Shown: positions 11,701 to 20,946 of the stretch, piece by piece | How positions within the stretch are numbered: position 1 is the stretch's first letter | Layout: every line of letters begins with the position of its first letter | Assembly (NCBI RefSeq): GCF_963678635.1 | Contig: NC_087068.1 | Coordinates: 7,037,907 to 7,101,906 of the forward strand | From: Symsagittifera roscoffensis | Taxonomy: Eukaryota > Xenacoelomorpha > Acoela > Convolutidae | Reading direction: 5' to 3' | Length of the DNA: 64,000 nt | Notes under the pieces: model-generated | What the model was told of the DNA's origin: nothing | The model's input: only the letters and a program-made list of their open reading frames with translations | Database searches by the model: none | Made by a program: the position numbers and the translations under genes

Positions 11701-14700
11701 TCATACGATCTTGGCAAATAGTAAGACTAAAATGGGATCTTGCTAACAATCTCCCTCCTACTGCACCCTGTTTGAATTTCCAACCTTACAGAGGACTTAT
11801 CTAATAGTTAAGCAAGTACAAATGTTGTACCTTGTATCGGATTTCTCCCTTTGATAAAATGGTTAATAACAAAATCCACCAACTTTTATTTCAGAAACTC
11901 ACATGTCCACATTGCAAGCTTTGGGCTTGCGAATTTCAGCATCTGAACCATATTCGCTTCGCAGCTTCGGTTTCGGCACCTCTTCTCCAATCTGTAAAGA
12001 AAAAGTTATAAGTGATGTCCAAGACTTATAATTCTTGAAAGGCAACAAGTAGACATGAGAACTAAAAGGGAGACAATGAAGGAGTGTGGGGGGGGGGGGC
12101 ATTAAACCGTACCAGTACCTCATAGGAGATTAAAGAGATAATAAGAGCTTTTGATGGTTTGTTGGAGACCTGACATTAATTAACATGCCCCGAACATGGG
12201 TCGTTACTTTTAGTCTAAAGTCCATAAAAGATTAAAAGCTACTCAGCTAAATCACTGAATCTACTGGCTAATGAAAGGGAAATCGTGTTTTAAAAACTGA
12301 TTTAATTAATTAAACTGGCAATGTGACTTTTGTTAAGTTTTCTAATGCTATGAGTAATGTTTTTGACACGTGCGTCATAGTGGCGGGAACATAGCCGGGT
12401 CCACTTGAAGGTTTCAAATAAAGTCAATTCTGTAGATGGCATGTCGGGTGTCGTCAGTAGTCGTCGGAGTCGAGGAGTAGTCCGTAATGGTGAATTGCCC
12501 GGGTTTCTGCTGCTTCTTGTCCCGTCGTCATTAATGCAGTTGCTGTTGATGGGAGGGAGCTGGTTGCTACTGAGTTAGTCCCCAAAACTAACGAGAGATT
12601 AATAGGGGGTCTGATGAGGCGTCCACGGTTGGTCTGTCCGATTCCATCTGATCCGGGAAACGTATTGGGTACCCGTCACAGGGGCCAAATGCCACGAGGC
12701 GTGAGGTCTTATAGAGTCCAGACTTAGTCTCCTGGTTATAGCTCTCCATTTTTGACATTGACTGAGTGCAGAAGGTATTCCCTTCCCACTCTTTCGTGTC
12801 AGATGACACGTATGCAGGGTTCGAAGGTTTACAAAATTTCGTGGTTGCGAGAGCGTAATCCGATTACTTTGCAGCAGAAGGAATCCTGGAAAATTTTCAC
12901 TAATTTATCCTAAAATCTTCCAAAGTGTGGCGCGCCGGGTAGTTTGAAGTTCCAATTCAATTCAAGAAAATCGTCCTAAATCCTGAACTGTTTAGATTCT
13001 GAAGTTGCTGGAGAAGTTGCTCAAACTCGCTGTTGAACAAAAAATTTTCCGTTGTCGGATTATATATGGTTGGATTTTCGACGTTGGACGATGAAGCGTC
13101 GAAAGGCTTGAAGCGTGCAGTCGGTGTTGATGAAGTCGCAGATTGCAGTAAGTACTGCTCGAGTAACCAGGCAGGTGAAGATCAAAACATATATTTTGGA
13201 AAACTTTCTGACGTTCTTCGTTGCGAATGGTCCAATGAAGTTAGCTCATGCAAAGACGAGAACCTTTGTTGTCCGTTGCTGGCACTTCGGCAAGAGGCAT
13301 GTCGTACATTAGACCTAATTAGTTCTTGTCCTAGTCGGTGGAATGGTAGGCACCGTCGGATACTTCTTTTCAAGATTTTCCTTTTGTGGAGAATCAATAT
13401 GCCATGTTGTACGATGCTGCAGCTGTGTTCTAATCCATCATGTCTTTTGCTATCGTGAACATACTGTAAAAAGAGACGAACGGGTTACCGCTCTGTGTTT
13501 ATTATGACTTGGTAGCGGCTGAAGAGAAGAATTGTTGCTTTGCTGAGTCGTGATCTGGTTCAAAAAAATTAGTATTTGTCGAGGGATGCACAGAGTTTTT
13601 GTAGTCGGCTGTGGGCATGTATTGAGGTAATTTTACAAAAGCTGTCAATTTCCTCGGCGAAAATGTTGAGTTGGCATCTGGAATCTCTTCACAGTAGACT
13701 CAAACGCATTACTTAGTTCCTGAAGTGTCAGCAGGCAGTTGGCATCTCTTCACAATAGACAAACGCATTAGCTCGTTCCTGAATTGTCAGAAGTGTCTTC
13801 TTGCTGTGGTGTTCTCTATAAAGAGATTTCGTATCCAAGCGCCGAATCGGCTGTATTCGATCAATGTAGAGGTTTCTTTCTACTGAGGTTTGCTGTCGGC
13901 TGAAGTTGGCTGTCTGTCGCTAGAACAACGGTCAAAGGGAGTAATTCCAATTTTGCGGGCCAATCTGATGAAGGTTGCCCCGCAACGAAGACTGGTCCTT
14001 TGATCCATCGGGTTGTGATGTCGCATTCGTTGCAACCACGTATTCCATCGTCATCACTGTTGATTTGCTGCGTAGGTATATCCAATCTTCTTACGACGTT
14101 GAGTCCAACATGAAGTTGAGGCGGTTGGTAATGATGATCTGGTGGCGCTGATTTGAAGATTTGCTGTAGCTCCAACGGTCGCGGTTTGTAGTCCAAGTTC
14201 GGTTTTTTCGTCCGTTTGAGGGGCTGCTCGTGCTTCACCAACAATGAAACTTGAAACTTATTTCCATTAGGTCGTCGGCATAGGTGGCCCTGAAGTAGGC
14301 AACTGATGCGAGGTTAAGCTCCGAGGCGTTGTTCAAGACTTGAAGCTTTGTGTGGAGAATATTCTTTCCTGTTTTGAAATAATTTCGTTTCAGGCAATTT
14401 TCAATGAGCTGGTTGCGTTTGTCAATCTTTTCTTTGAGAGCCCCAGAGATGCCATGCTGAAGGGTTTCTTCCATTGAGGTCGAGTTGTCCAGGCAGTAAC
14501 TTCCGAGATCGTACCGTCGAAGTCATTGTTATTCCAAGTGGATCGAAGATTGAAGAAACAAGCTTCAGTGCGCTGGGTGAGATCCTTTTGTTGAATCGTC
14601 TGAAAATTTCACGAGAAAAACGTCTGTCGGGCTCCCATTTGACTCCTAGAACTCGTTCGAGAGGTCTTGAGTCTTATGTGAGGCTAAAGCTGTTCCCTAT

Positions 14701-17700
14701 GTTCTGATTGACGGTCCTTAAAAACTGTTTAGAGTTGTTGTTTTAGGATGTTCACTTTGTCAATGTGAAACCTCAGCAGCTGAACATGTTCAGAGCATGT
14801 CCATTTTGTCCGTTTGAAGGATGTCTAGTTTGTCAAGTTTAAACCCCAGCAGCTGAACATTGTTCGAAGGTCTTTCATCAATCTGGTGGCTTCAACCGGC
14901 GTTGATACGGCTTTGTACAAGTCGCCCATATATATTTTCGTTTCTGTGATTTGTAGCAAACTGAGCATGTCGTCGGCAGTGTCTTTGGTAAATTGTCGAG
15001 TAGCGTAGCAAGCAACAAGGTGGTTTCGTTGCACCGAAGATGCTGTGGTATATTGGTAGGTGATAAACTTGTTTTGGTGGCCCTTCCATAGTATTCGTAG
15101 GAAGGGCTGATCTTGAGACTCAATGAAGACTTGAATGAACATGGCCTCGATGTTTGCTGAGATGCAAATCTGGTCTTCAAGAAATTATATGACAACTCCG
15201 CTGATTGAGGTTTGTGAGGACCGTTGCAGAAGAGCATTGTTAGGAGAGGTTCCTTCGAAGATGCTAGAGGCGCTTAGTACTCGGCGAATTTTCCAGGCTT
15301 GTTGACATTCGTTACTGGGTGGTGAGGCAAACACTAATTTCCTGTCGCTTACTTTGGGAACTCCTCTACTTGGTTGAGGCAAGAGAAGTTTTTATTCAAG
15401 AAGAGACGCAAAAAAATTCTTGAATTTATTTTTTTTTTCATCTTTCAATTTTTCAAGAAAAAAGACAGGCTACGATGCACTGTGAATTTCAAAAAGAAAT
15501 TAAGATAGACACTTTTTTTATTGAGATAACCTATTTCGAAAAAAAAACTGGATCAATGTAAAGAATTTTAAAATAACGCTAGCAAATTTTAAAAATAAAA
15601 CGTTTTCGAAACTGAGGGAGATCACGTTTTTTTCCGCGCTATTTCCGCTTTCATAATTGAAGAGCGCAATTTATCTAAGCTCTGCTTCTTCTCTTTTAAA
15701 AATAGAACTCAAAAAGCTTATTTACCTACGTGCATTCATAAATGCATTATTATGTACGGAGGTTTTTCTGAAGTTATAAAAAAAATTCCACGAATTTTTC
15801 CTCGAAAAAAAAATCATCAAAACCTATAAAATTAAAATAAGTTCGCTCTTTTAAGATTAAATTTTGGAGCAAGTAAATTTACAACTTAAACTTCGAAAAT
15901 CAAATTTACAAAAAAGTTATAAAAGTGCAAACATAGACAAAAAATCATGGAACAAAATTACCTGCACCATTAGAAATTTAAGAGAGAGCTTTCAAAACAC
16001 TAAATAGAGCCTGAACCTTTCTGCGTGAACTAAGCTGACAAAAATAAGCAAAAACGAAAGTCTAATATAGTCGAAAACTTCCCCCAAAAAACTCCGACTA
16101 GAATCGACCTTCCGGGATCTGTCAAGCATGGGTATTATCACTGCACCAAATGCACAGAATACTACTTGAATTTATTGAAGAAAACAACTTGCAAACGAAC
16201 AAGCATAAAAAAATCAAAAGCGAAAAAGAATTGTCAAAATTTTTTGTATCTCAATTACTTACCCAAAATCGGAATTCACTGAAAAGTTTCAATTTATGAA
16301 AAAATTATCCTTTTAGGCTGATTTGGTGCTGCGACAACTCAGCCGACAAAATACAAGCAGTCCAATGACCTTTGTTTGAGTAAGAAGGAGCTTATCCTCT
16401 GCAACACATGTGCGAATTAACTTCTGACTTTTGATTTCTTACGAAACAAAGGTGAAATGATTCAAGTGATTCTGTTAAACTAGTTGTTAACCCGAAAAAA
16501 GTCTATTTCAATTTATAACGCTCGCTAATCTCAAGCGTAAACACAAGCAAAAAAGCGGCAGAAGATTCAGCACAAAAAATTGCACGGAAACACAAAATTT
16601 CTATATAAGAAATTGGAATGTAAAAGCTTACATGAAACACACTTTGCATGCAATAAATTAGAAAGTTACTTTGCTTGCAATAAACTGACTGCAATACTGA
16701 CTTTTCACTGAAAAGAAACTTTTTACACGGAGACGAAGCGGAGCTTCGCACCACTCCACTCGCGATAAAACATAAAAATAGCAGTGTAGGCTAGCAGACA
16801 GAAAAAGAAAGCCACTCAGTCCGAAAAAAAAGGAAAAAACACTTCAAAAAGCACAACTTAAAAAACTCAAAACTTCGTCTGGAATCATGTTCTATTTGCG
16901 GAAAACAAGTCCAGATACACAATCAACGAAAATCAATCCAAAAAAAAAACAAGTAACAAGCGTCAACTGAGCCGACGAACTTAAATGATATTTATGGACG
17001 GGTATTTTACACAGAGGCCAAGCCGAGCTTCGCACCACTTGCGATACAACAACCAAAAAATGTTGGAAAAACTAGGGGAATCAAAACTTTTTCATGTCTC
17101 GATAAAACAAAGGGCCCAGCTAAAGCTGAAAGCACTTGTTTGATACTTTTTGAAATTGTTATACTGATGCTGGATAAAATGTGTAAGTTGAAAAAATGTA
17201 TTAGCCCAAAGTCTTAGTTGTTCCTCCACTAGAATAGGTTTGCAACTGGTTCTTTCGATTGAACCCACCCTTCATCTCATAATTGATAGGGTGGTTTTTG
17301 CACAGAGGCGAAGCTTCGCTTCGCAAACACCGGTGAGAACACGACGAAAAGCAGCTCTAGAAGCAATGCGATTCAGCAAAGTGGCACCAAATACAAATAG
17401 ACACAATTTTGCAAGTAAAAAATTTTAAAAAAAACTGAAGGCACCCACAATAAATTCGCATGTAACAAATTGCAAAGCATAAAGCCATATTTTGTATAAA
17501 TTATGCATTTCAAAAAATTGCAAGATATATTGGTTGAGAAAACTTCTGGAATCGAGTTTTTATTATTGTTATGTTGTTTGAAACAAATAGCTTTTTTCGG
17601 TTCATTTGATGAACTCAAAATGCATCAACTGAGTTAACTCATTAAATTTCGAAAGTCAGAGCACATGCCATCAAAAAGCTTTAAAGGTGCGCCAAAACTG

Positions 17701-20700
17701 GCACCAATATTTGCGACTGACGCTGGTGTAAAGAAAAGTCAACAATTTTTTAAAAACCATCAAAACGTCAAAAACTTTCCCAAATCTACAACTTTATTGC
17801 TGCAAAAAATAGGCCATGATCGCTTAAGCAGAGAAGATTCCCAAAAGCGGGTAGCTCGATTGAACACTTACTCAAAGAATAAGTAATGTAGTTTTCAGGA
17901 AAAAAAAAGTTTCCAAGAAAATGTCAATAAATCAAACATTGATAAAGTTTTACGCAAAAAATGGGCAGCCGATTATACCGGTGAGCGTCCCACATCCCGT
18001 TACTTCGATTGAACCCAAAATCTCAGATTTGGGATGGTGTTTTTTTTTAGAAAAAGAAAATATCCAAAAATATGAGTCAAATATTCCCCCCACAGACTTT
18101 TTCGAAGACTGTAGACAGTGGGGTAAAGTAAAAAGATACTAAGAAATTATGCAGGAAGACAGTATAAAAATTTAATTAAAAAAACCAATTCCAGACAATT
18201 TCATAATATTTGTTTTTATCAAACAGAAACTCAAGAAAAAGATACCAAGCAAAAGATTTTAACTTTAAATTAGGAACTGAACAAAACTTACTAAGCGGAA
18301 ACAAAGCCGCAGAGCAAATTATTTGAGCCAAAAAAACGTTGTTTTTTTAATTAAAGTTTTTTTGCAAGTTTCAAGAACAACACTTGTAATCAAAAATTGA
18401 GTAGGCAAATGAAAATCCTAATTCAATTCTTACCCAAGAAAATAGGCAATTTTATACATACTGATTTTAAAAAGTCCTTCCGGGACTAGAACCCAGAACC
18501 TTTACGAGATTTAAAACGACCTCATTATCTCCAGTTTTAGTGAGAAGGAACATGGAAGTTGTTAAGGCTCCTTATTAAAGCAAGAGCAACTTCCTGTTAA
18601 GTTTTTTACATTTAAAAAATCACTTGCATCACTTGCGATAAATTATGAGCCATTAACCATAAAATCAACAAAGAGAAAGTAAATTGAAATAGTGACCACA
18701 AAAAAGAGCAAAGTAAATTGAAAAATAGCCAACAGAGAGTTGGAACAGAGTCATGAACGCAAGGAAACAGGAAAAAATTGACTTGTTTCTTAAACAAGTC
18801 TCAATTTTCGAAGAAAGAAATAGATGGCCTTAAGCCCTTTGAAATCCTAGAACATTTATGATTGACACATTTTGATAAAAATTGATTCAATTTGAGAAAA
18901 CTGGATCAGTGGGTAAAGCTTTTATTCCACTGGGAAATCTGGGAGCATTAAAATACACTTTAGAAATTAGAAGTCGATCACGCGGTTGGTGACCTTTACA
19001 CTTTTGCTGTTCGACAGTGGAGTTTGCCTTCCTTTTAAAATGAAAGAAATAAATTAAAAAGAAAGCAAGTAAAGCCGGAGCAAAAATCAAATTGAGCGTG
19101 AACAAATTTTAAGACTTTTTTCTGACAAAAAATGATCACGAACTATATAAGAGTCTTATCTACGTTCATCGAGTTTAATTAAGGAAATTAACCGAAACGT
19201 TTCAAAGCAGACCGAATATTGACCACGACAGAACATTCAAAACAGACGAACAAAAAAAGAGCGAAGTAAGTCGAAGCATACCCAACAGACAGTTGAAACA
19301 GAGTCATGAACGCAAAGAAACAGAAAAAAACTTACTTGTTTCTTAATTAAGTCTCAATGTTCGAATTTCAAAGAAAAAAATAAATGGCCTTAAAACTCTT
19401 TGAAGTCCTAGAAAATTTATGGTTGACAACTTTTTGATAAAAATTGACTCAATTTGAGAAAACTGGAGCCACGGGTAATTTTTGCTGCGTTGGAAAATCT
19501 GAAAATTAAAGTCCACGTTCATGACTCTTAAAAATGTGAACTGGTTATACAACACGAGCGCGGAGAAATGAATAGATAAAAGTAAGAAAATTTTTGGGTG
19601 AAAAAAAAGAAAACCTTAGATCAGGAAACATTTTAGGAACTTATTTAACCCGCAAAGCAGGAAATATGTACAACAATAGTTTATGTGCATTGCAGTTTGT
19701 CGTTGTTTATTCTAACTATGACTTGTTAAGACCTTCTGAAAAACTAACATCTTGTATGATATTATGTGGCGGCTCATACAGGCAGATTGGATCTCTTTTC
19801 TTCTTGATCACATTGTAGATGAAGTGCAGGTAATTCTCAAACAGAAACCTGGCTAGTGCTCTTTCGCCCGCAAACACAGCAATCATCTTCGCGCACAGTG
19901 CCTCCTGTGAATGCTCAACGTGGTCCGCTGATAAAAAAAAACGAACCGTTAAACTAAGTATTGGGACCAACCTTTTAGCATGAAAAGTAAAAGTTGGATC
20001 TTTTAGCAGAAAGCCAGAGCACAGAAGAATGGGTCCCAGAGCAAAGAAAAACAGCGACAAGCGGCTCTAATTTTCGTATAAAGTCCTACGCTCTGTTGGC
20101 TACCTTGCAAGACGTTGGCAGTGACTTTTAGGGTGTTTAAACAACAAACAATTGGTCGCAAACTGCTAAGTGGTATGAAATTCAATTGGTATGTTCGTAT
20201 TCCCATTTAATTCAATCATTTCATTATTTCTGGTGTTAGACTTTCTATTTATATTAATCAGTGACCAGTCACCTTTAGCAGACTAACGTAATACAGATGA
20301 TGCACGCTTGATTGCCAAGCGTAAAAAGGCGATTAATCTGGGCTGTGACTCCCGAGAAGTAAAACATTTATCTCACAGTATGTCAAAATAAAATGTTTCA
20401 AAATTGCCTGTAAATTATCACTGTTATTTGTTAGAAAAAAGTGGACTTTGTAATGCCACTACGCCCTTGTGTACTCGCATTATAGAAAAAACAACTTGCT
20501 GATGTAATATTACCTATAACAGCTAGCGGTGTATCTCCACTCTTTTGTAATGCCCAGCGAAGCCATAACACTTGACCCGCGTTTTGCACCTTACTATGGC
20601 CAACGTTTGAAACCAAGTATGAAAATGCATTCTTTAAGCAGTTCCATTCATTGCTAGGAAACCAGTTGCGGCGTGCCTGGTCAAGAGATAATACGCGTAA

Positions 20701-20946
20701 ACATTTCGACTTGTCCGCGTATAGCGATCTGAAGTCATAAAAATTAACACTGAATTTGGAGAGTGTATCTAGTTGATTGAGGAAATCGATTTCTTTGATT
20801 TGCATTAGAGGATCCGTCAGCTGGACTTTTCCGGGTTTCCCGTAACAGTTCTGGTTCTGACTGATAGCAGCAGAGACGTCTGTTTGTATAGATTTTTTAT
20901 CCTTAATATGTCTGCCCTTTCGCGCACTCTGCTTCGTTCGGGCCAT
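1846..20946 (-). CDS. Gene A: degenerate RNase III-like / tandem dsRBD protein, 7 coding exons, about 878 aa
   Basis: Joined exons: a 20946-20514, b 19927-19749, c 11991-11903, d 11590-11055, e 6837-6524, f 5216-5033, h 2747-1846, in total 2,637 nt including the stop. All introns are GT-AG and the frame stays open. Seen: three modules at about residues 100-190, 395-450 and 548-618, each interrupted by a phase-1 intron; an acidic Glu/Asp-rich linker (about 290-370); two dsRBD-like regions (about 736-796 and 809-875). Module 3 has LVAFEAACAMYL, close to the second RNase III signature (family form ADxFEAxIGAxYLD), but the Asp is lost. Modules 1 and 2 lose the Glu as well. IFDPETRHEIWL in exon e resembles the linker after Drosha's first RNase III domain. 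Inference: a catalytically dead, Drosha-like RNA-binding protein. The gene model is firmer than the family call; another RNase III/dsRBD family is possible. Confidence 0.72.
3176..3330. repeat. Three 51-bp tandem repeats with a palindromic core
   Basis: Three near-perfect 51-bp units starting at about 3176, 3227 and 3278, each ending in GAGGCGAAGCTTCGC, which contains the perfect palindrome GCGAAGCTTCGC. As 51 is a multiple of 3, the array keeps frames open on both strands, which produces spurious open frames here. It lies in the gene A intron between exons f and h. Confidence 0.95.
3383..3478 (-). repeat. tRNA-derived SINE-like element
   Basis: On the minus strand TGTGGCTGAGTGGTCAGTGC matches a tRNA box A / D-arm. 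It is followed by an anticodon-like arm and a decayed box B (GCAGAGCGAATCCG), as in a Ser/Leu-type tRNA. The same sequence, with the same trailer (ACTAATTCGAGGCTT), recurs at 5,327-5,440. It is too degenerate to be a functional tRNA. Confidence 0.7.
5033..5216 (-). CDS. Gene A exon f: first half of the third RNase III-like module
   Basis: 184 nt, acceptor TTTTTAG|GTG (phase 0) and donor T|GTAAGT (phase 1). It encodes VMFLDRERFLHCMSPSKALA to KHQAY. The segment LVYGCVNNALKNN lines up with the LRSxLVNN helix of RNase III, but the metal-binding ERLEFLGD signature that should precede it is absent. The gene B counterpart (28,007-28,190) has exactly the same length and phases and is about 60% identical in protein. 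Open frames on the other strand here are shadows. Confidence 0.85.
5327..5440 (-). repeat. tRNA-derived SINE-like element, second copy
   Basis: Box A TATGGCTGAGTGGCTAGTGC on the minus strand, box B region GGTCGCAGGAAGGAATTC disturbed by a small insertion, then the same 3' trailer as the copy at 3,383-3,478. Lies in the e-f intron of gene A. Confidence 0.68.
6524..6837 (-). CDS. Gene A exon e: second half of the second RNase III-like module plus linker
   Basis: 314 nt. The acceptor is TTTTCAG|CTAGC, with phase-1 entry making an Ala codon with the G from exon d. The donor is TCAGAG|GTAACA, phase 0. The segment LAVEAVASLVIQGVFGRKSLA corresponds to the second RNase III signature, with Ser where the catalytic Glu should be. 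IFDPETRHEIWLRENSE near the end resembles the Drosha inter-domain linker (recalled pattern FNDPDLREVWL). The gene B exon (29,094-29,413) uses the same acceptor and donor positions and is two codons longer. Confidence 0.85.
6890..7080 (+). repeat. Dispersed intronic repeat family R1, reference copy
   Basis: Family pattern: a TTTATGATTGACAC-like start, AATTTGAGAAAACTGGATCA, a CACTGGGAAATCTGAAAATT block, then GCGCTATTTCCGCT and TTTACCTTCCTTT. Related copies, all in the same orientation: 7,950-8,190, 15,480-15,690, 18,835-19,040, 19,385-19,520, 23,285-23,480, 24,840-25,050, 28,440-28,600 and 29,815-30,020, with a weaker one at about 4,300-4,870. Several are preceded by a block containing CATAGCCAACAGA and followed by the GAGGCGAAGC palindrome, so the full element may be 400-600 bp. 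No coding capacity is seen. Confidence 0.75.
7245..7290. repeat. GCGAAGCTTCGC-type palindromic repeat end
   Basis: CACAGAGGCGAAGC then GCTTCGCAACACTTG. The same short inverted-repeat motif, usually followed by ACCACTTGCGATA, is at 8,250-8,285, 16,730-16,765, 17,010-17,045, 17,303-17,335, 22,615-22,655, 31,365-31,400, 35,905-35,930, 35,990-36,015, 40,530-40,560 and 40,615-40,640. It looks like the common terminus of one or more non-autonomous elements. Confidence 0.75.
7950..8190 (+). repeat. R1-family repeat copy
   Basis: Contains AATTTGAGAAAACTGGCTCA, ATTGGGAAATCTGAAAATTA and CTACCTTCCTTTT in family order, followed 60 bp later by the GAGGCGAAGC palindrome. Confidence 0.7.
9050..10360 (+). 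repeat. Tandem array, unit about 140 bp, degenerating leftward
   Basis: The landmark CCCTGACAGCACC recurs at about 9,377, 9,617, 9,791, 9,930 (variant), 10,072, 10,210 and 10,350 (variant). Spacing is about 140 bp on the right (139, 142, 138, 140) and irregular on the left (240, 174). Each unit also has TTACTACAGGGTTGAGAAA, GAATCTAAGTTTTATGAAAA and GGGTAGTCATATTTGGAGG. It lies in the d-e intron of gene A. The open frame at 9,466-9,651 is chance. Confidence 0.92.
10901..10980. repeat. 40-bp tandem duplication
   Basis: Two adjacent 40-bp copies (10,901-10,940 and 10,941-10,980) differing at one base. It sits about 75 bp past the exon d donor of gene A and explains an extended open frame running out of that exon. 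Confidence 0.95.
11055..11590 (-). CDS. Gene A exon d: acidic linker and start of the second RNase III-like module
   Basis: 536 nt. The acceptor is TTTCAAAG|G (phase 2 entry, completing ATG = Met from exon c) and the donor is TATG|GTGAGA (phase 1). It begins with a basic stretch (KYSLRHERRGRDGDK), then LLHWGCSDAIEDILITRIKV, a long Glu/Asp-rich run, a 12-residue repeat (four times) and LEYVYEAILSIRNNN, which lines up with the LRSALVNN helix of RNase III. The gene B exon (30,575-31,014) keeps both ends and the ILITRIK and AILSI blocks but has only one repeat unit. Plus-strand frames here are shadows of the repeat. Confidence 0.85.
11146..11290 (-). repeat. In-frame 36-bp minisatellite inside exon d
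   Basis: Four 36-bp units encode the 12-residue repeat KQAVDINLEQPT with minor changes. The paralogous exon in gene B has a single related unit (EVDVCLEQGI), so the expansion is specific to gene A. Confidence 0.92.
11903..11991 (-). CDS. Gene A exon c: short linker exon
   Basis: 89 nt, acceptor CTTTACAG|ATT (phase 0), donor GACAT|GTGAGT (phase 2). It encodes IGEEVPKPKLRSEYGSD then AEIRKPKACNVD. The gene B equivalent (31,235-31,326) shares SEYGSD and EIRKPK and has the same phases, which is strong support for so small an exon. Likely a disordered linker; no domain recognised. Confidence 0.83.
12088..12099 (+). repeat. G12 homopolymer
   Basis: Twelve consecutive G on the plus strand in the b-c intron of gene A, C-rich on the transcribed RNA strand. 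Confidence 0.95.
12450..13400 (-). pseudogene. BEL/Pao integrase remnant
   Basis: Minus-strand pieces across frames: the zinc-binding end (RRCLPFHRLG), the core start (ANFIGPF, with Asn where the first catalytic Asp is expected), VLIFTCLVTRAV, LQAFRRFIVQRR, a stop just before SDN, then LPGAPHFGRF and a C-terminal TFPGSDG block near 12,650. Several frameshifts and stops separate them. The plus-strand open frame at 13,033-13,458 is a shadow. Confidence 0.8.
13861..14474 (-). pseudogene. BEL/Pao RNase H region remnant
   Basis: Contains LQVLNNASELNLASVAYFRA, where family members read SDASE...AVAYLR, so the catalytic Asp is replaced by Asn. Downstream is TTRWIKGPVFVAGQPSSDWP, the RWxxGPxFL...WP landmark that follows RNase H in this family. 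It is broken into two frames near 14,240. Confidence 0.8.
14474..15382 (-). pseudogene. BEL/Pao reverse transcriptase remnant
   Basis: From 15,382 downward: KIRRVLSASSIFEGTSPNN (fingers), then DQPFLRILWKG, then YMGDLYKAV at the position of the YxDD catalytic box (one Asp lost), ERVLGVKWEPDRR, and KRISPSALKLVSSIFDPLG, the connection-region signature of the family. Frames change between blocks. Nonfunctional. Confidence 0.85.
15480..15690 (+). repeat. R1-family repeat copy
   Basis: Family blocks AAAACTGGATCAATG, GCGCTATTTCCGCTTTC and GAGCGCAATTTA in order. It lies directly upstream of the BEL/Pao truncation point. Confidence 0.65.
15940..16150 (-). repeat. Composite SINE-like element (R2) with tRNA-like head
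   Basis: Minus-strand reading: TTTGGTGCAGTGATAATACC (box A-like), GGTCGATTCTAGTCGGAG (box B-like), a body with TTGTCAGCTTAG, and CTAATGGTGCAGGTAATTTT. The body is shared with 33,165-33,560, 35,905-36,450 and 40,530-41,070. Confidence 0.6.
16730..17340. repeat. Cluster of three GAGGCGAAGC palindrome termini
   Basis: Palindrome-bearing termini at about 16,730, 17,010 and 17,303, separated by AT-rich sequence without coding potential. Confidence 0.65.
17975..18160 (+). repeat. R3 repeat, single unit with conserved 3' end
   Basis: ATTGAACCCAAAATCTCAGA then a 3' end reading CCCCCCACAGACTTTTTCGA and GTGGGGTAAAGTAAAAAGA, then ATTATGCAGG. The same end occurs at 27,310-27,400, 37,340-37,410 and 41,955-42,030. 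Confidence 0.75.
18475..18560 (-). repeat. tRNA-like sequence, SINE head
   Basis: GGGTTCTAGTCCCGGAAGGA on the minus strand is a box B-like T-arm. Upstream the D-arm is poor. Confidence 0.5.
18640..19560 (+). repeat. Two R1-family copies in tandem
   Basis: About 18,640-19,040 and 19,260-19,520 are two diverged copies. Each has the leader block (CAACAGAnAGTTG, GTCATGAACGCAA, ACTTGTTTCTTAA), the AATTTGAGAAAACTGGA block and the GAAAATCTG or GGGAAATCTG block. Only the first keeps the 3' CTTCCTTTT end. Confidence 0.75.
19749..19927 (-). CDS. Gene A exon b: second half of the first RNase III-like module
   Basis: 179 nt, acceptor TTATCAG|CGGAC (phase 1), donor CAAGAT|GTTAGT (phase 0). It encodes ADHVEHSQEALCAKMIAVFA, GERALARFLFENYLHFIYN and a basic tail ending NIIQD. 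EALCAKMIAVFAGERALA matches the RNase III second-signature helix in spacing, with Cys where the Glu should be. Reading on past the donor reaches a stop after 13 codons, so an unspliced truncated product is also possible. The gene B exon b shares ERALARFLFENYLHFIY exactly. Confidence 0.83.
20514..20946 (-). CDS. Gene A exon a: start codon exon with histone H3-like N-terminus
   Basis: 433 nt from ATG at 20,946 to donor ATAG|GTAATA (phase 1). The start is supported by the aligned ATGGCCCG start in gene B (43,856) and by the shared upstream sequence GAGTATATGCGACGAGG. The N-terminus is MARTKQSARKGRHIKDKK: residues 1-9 after Met differ from the histone H3 tail (ARTKQTARK) by one Thr-to-Ser change. 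Then come QIKEIDFLNQLDTLSKFS and NEWNCLKNAFSYLVSN, which parallels the RNase III signature NERLEFLGDAVLxYLV with the metal-binding acids lost, and LWLRWALQKSGDTPLAVI, the following helix. Confidence 0.83.

Larger units (their letters stand above)
12391..15385 (-). mobile_element. Decayed BEL/Pao LTR retrotransposon, 5'-truncated pol
   Basis: Minus-strand fragments in the order RT, RNase H, integrase, with conserved BEL/Pao landmarks and many stops and frameshifts. There is no gag or protease: homology stops at about 15,385, where AT-rich repeats begin. Below 12,400 the minus strand continues with TGTTCCCGCC, a plausible LTR start at 12,391, but no second LTR is present to confirm it. The element lies in the 7.8-kb b-c intron of gene A in sense orientation. 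It is GC-richer than its surroundings, consistent with a later arrival. Clearly inactive. Confidence 0.85.

Noticed and set aside
13033-13458. 141-codon plus-strand frame
   Set aside because: Antisense of the BEL/Pao integrase remnant, which has recognisable family blocks on the minus strand.
20431-20513. Continuation of exon a open frame past the donor
   Set aside because: Gene B loses similarity exactly at the donor, and the spliced phase fits exon b.
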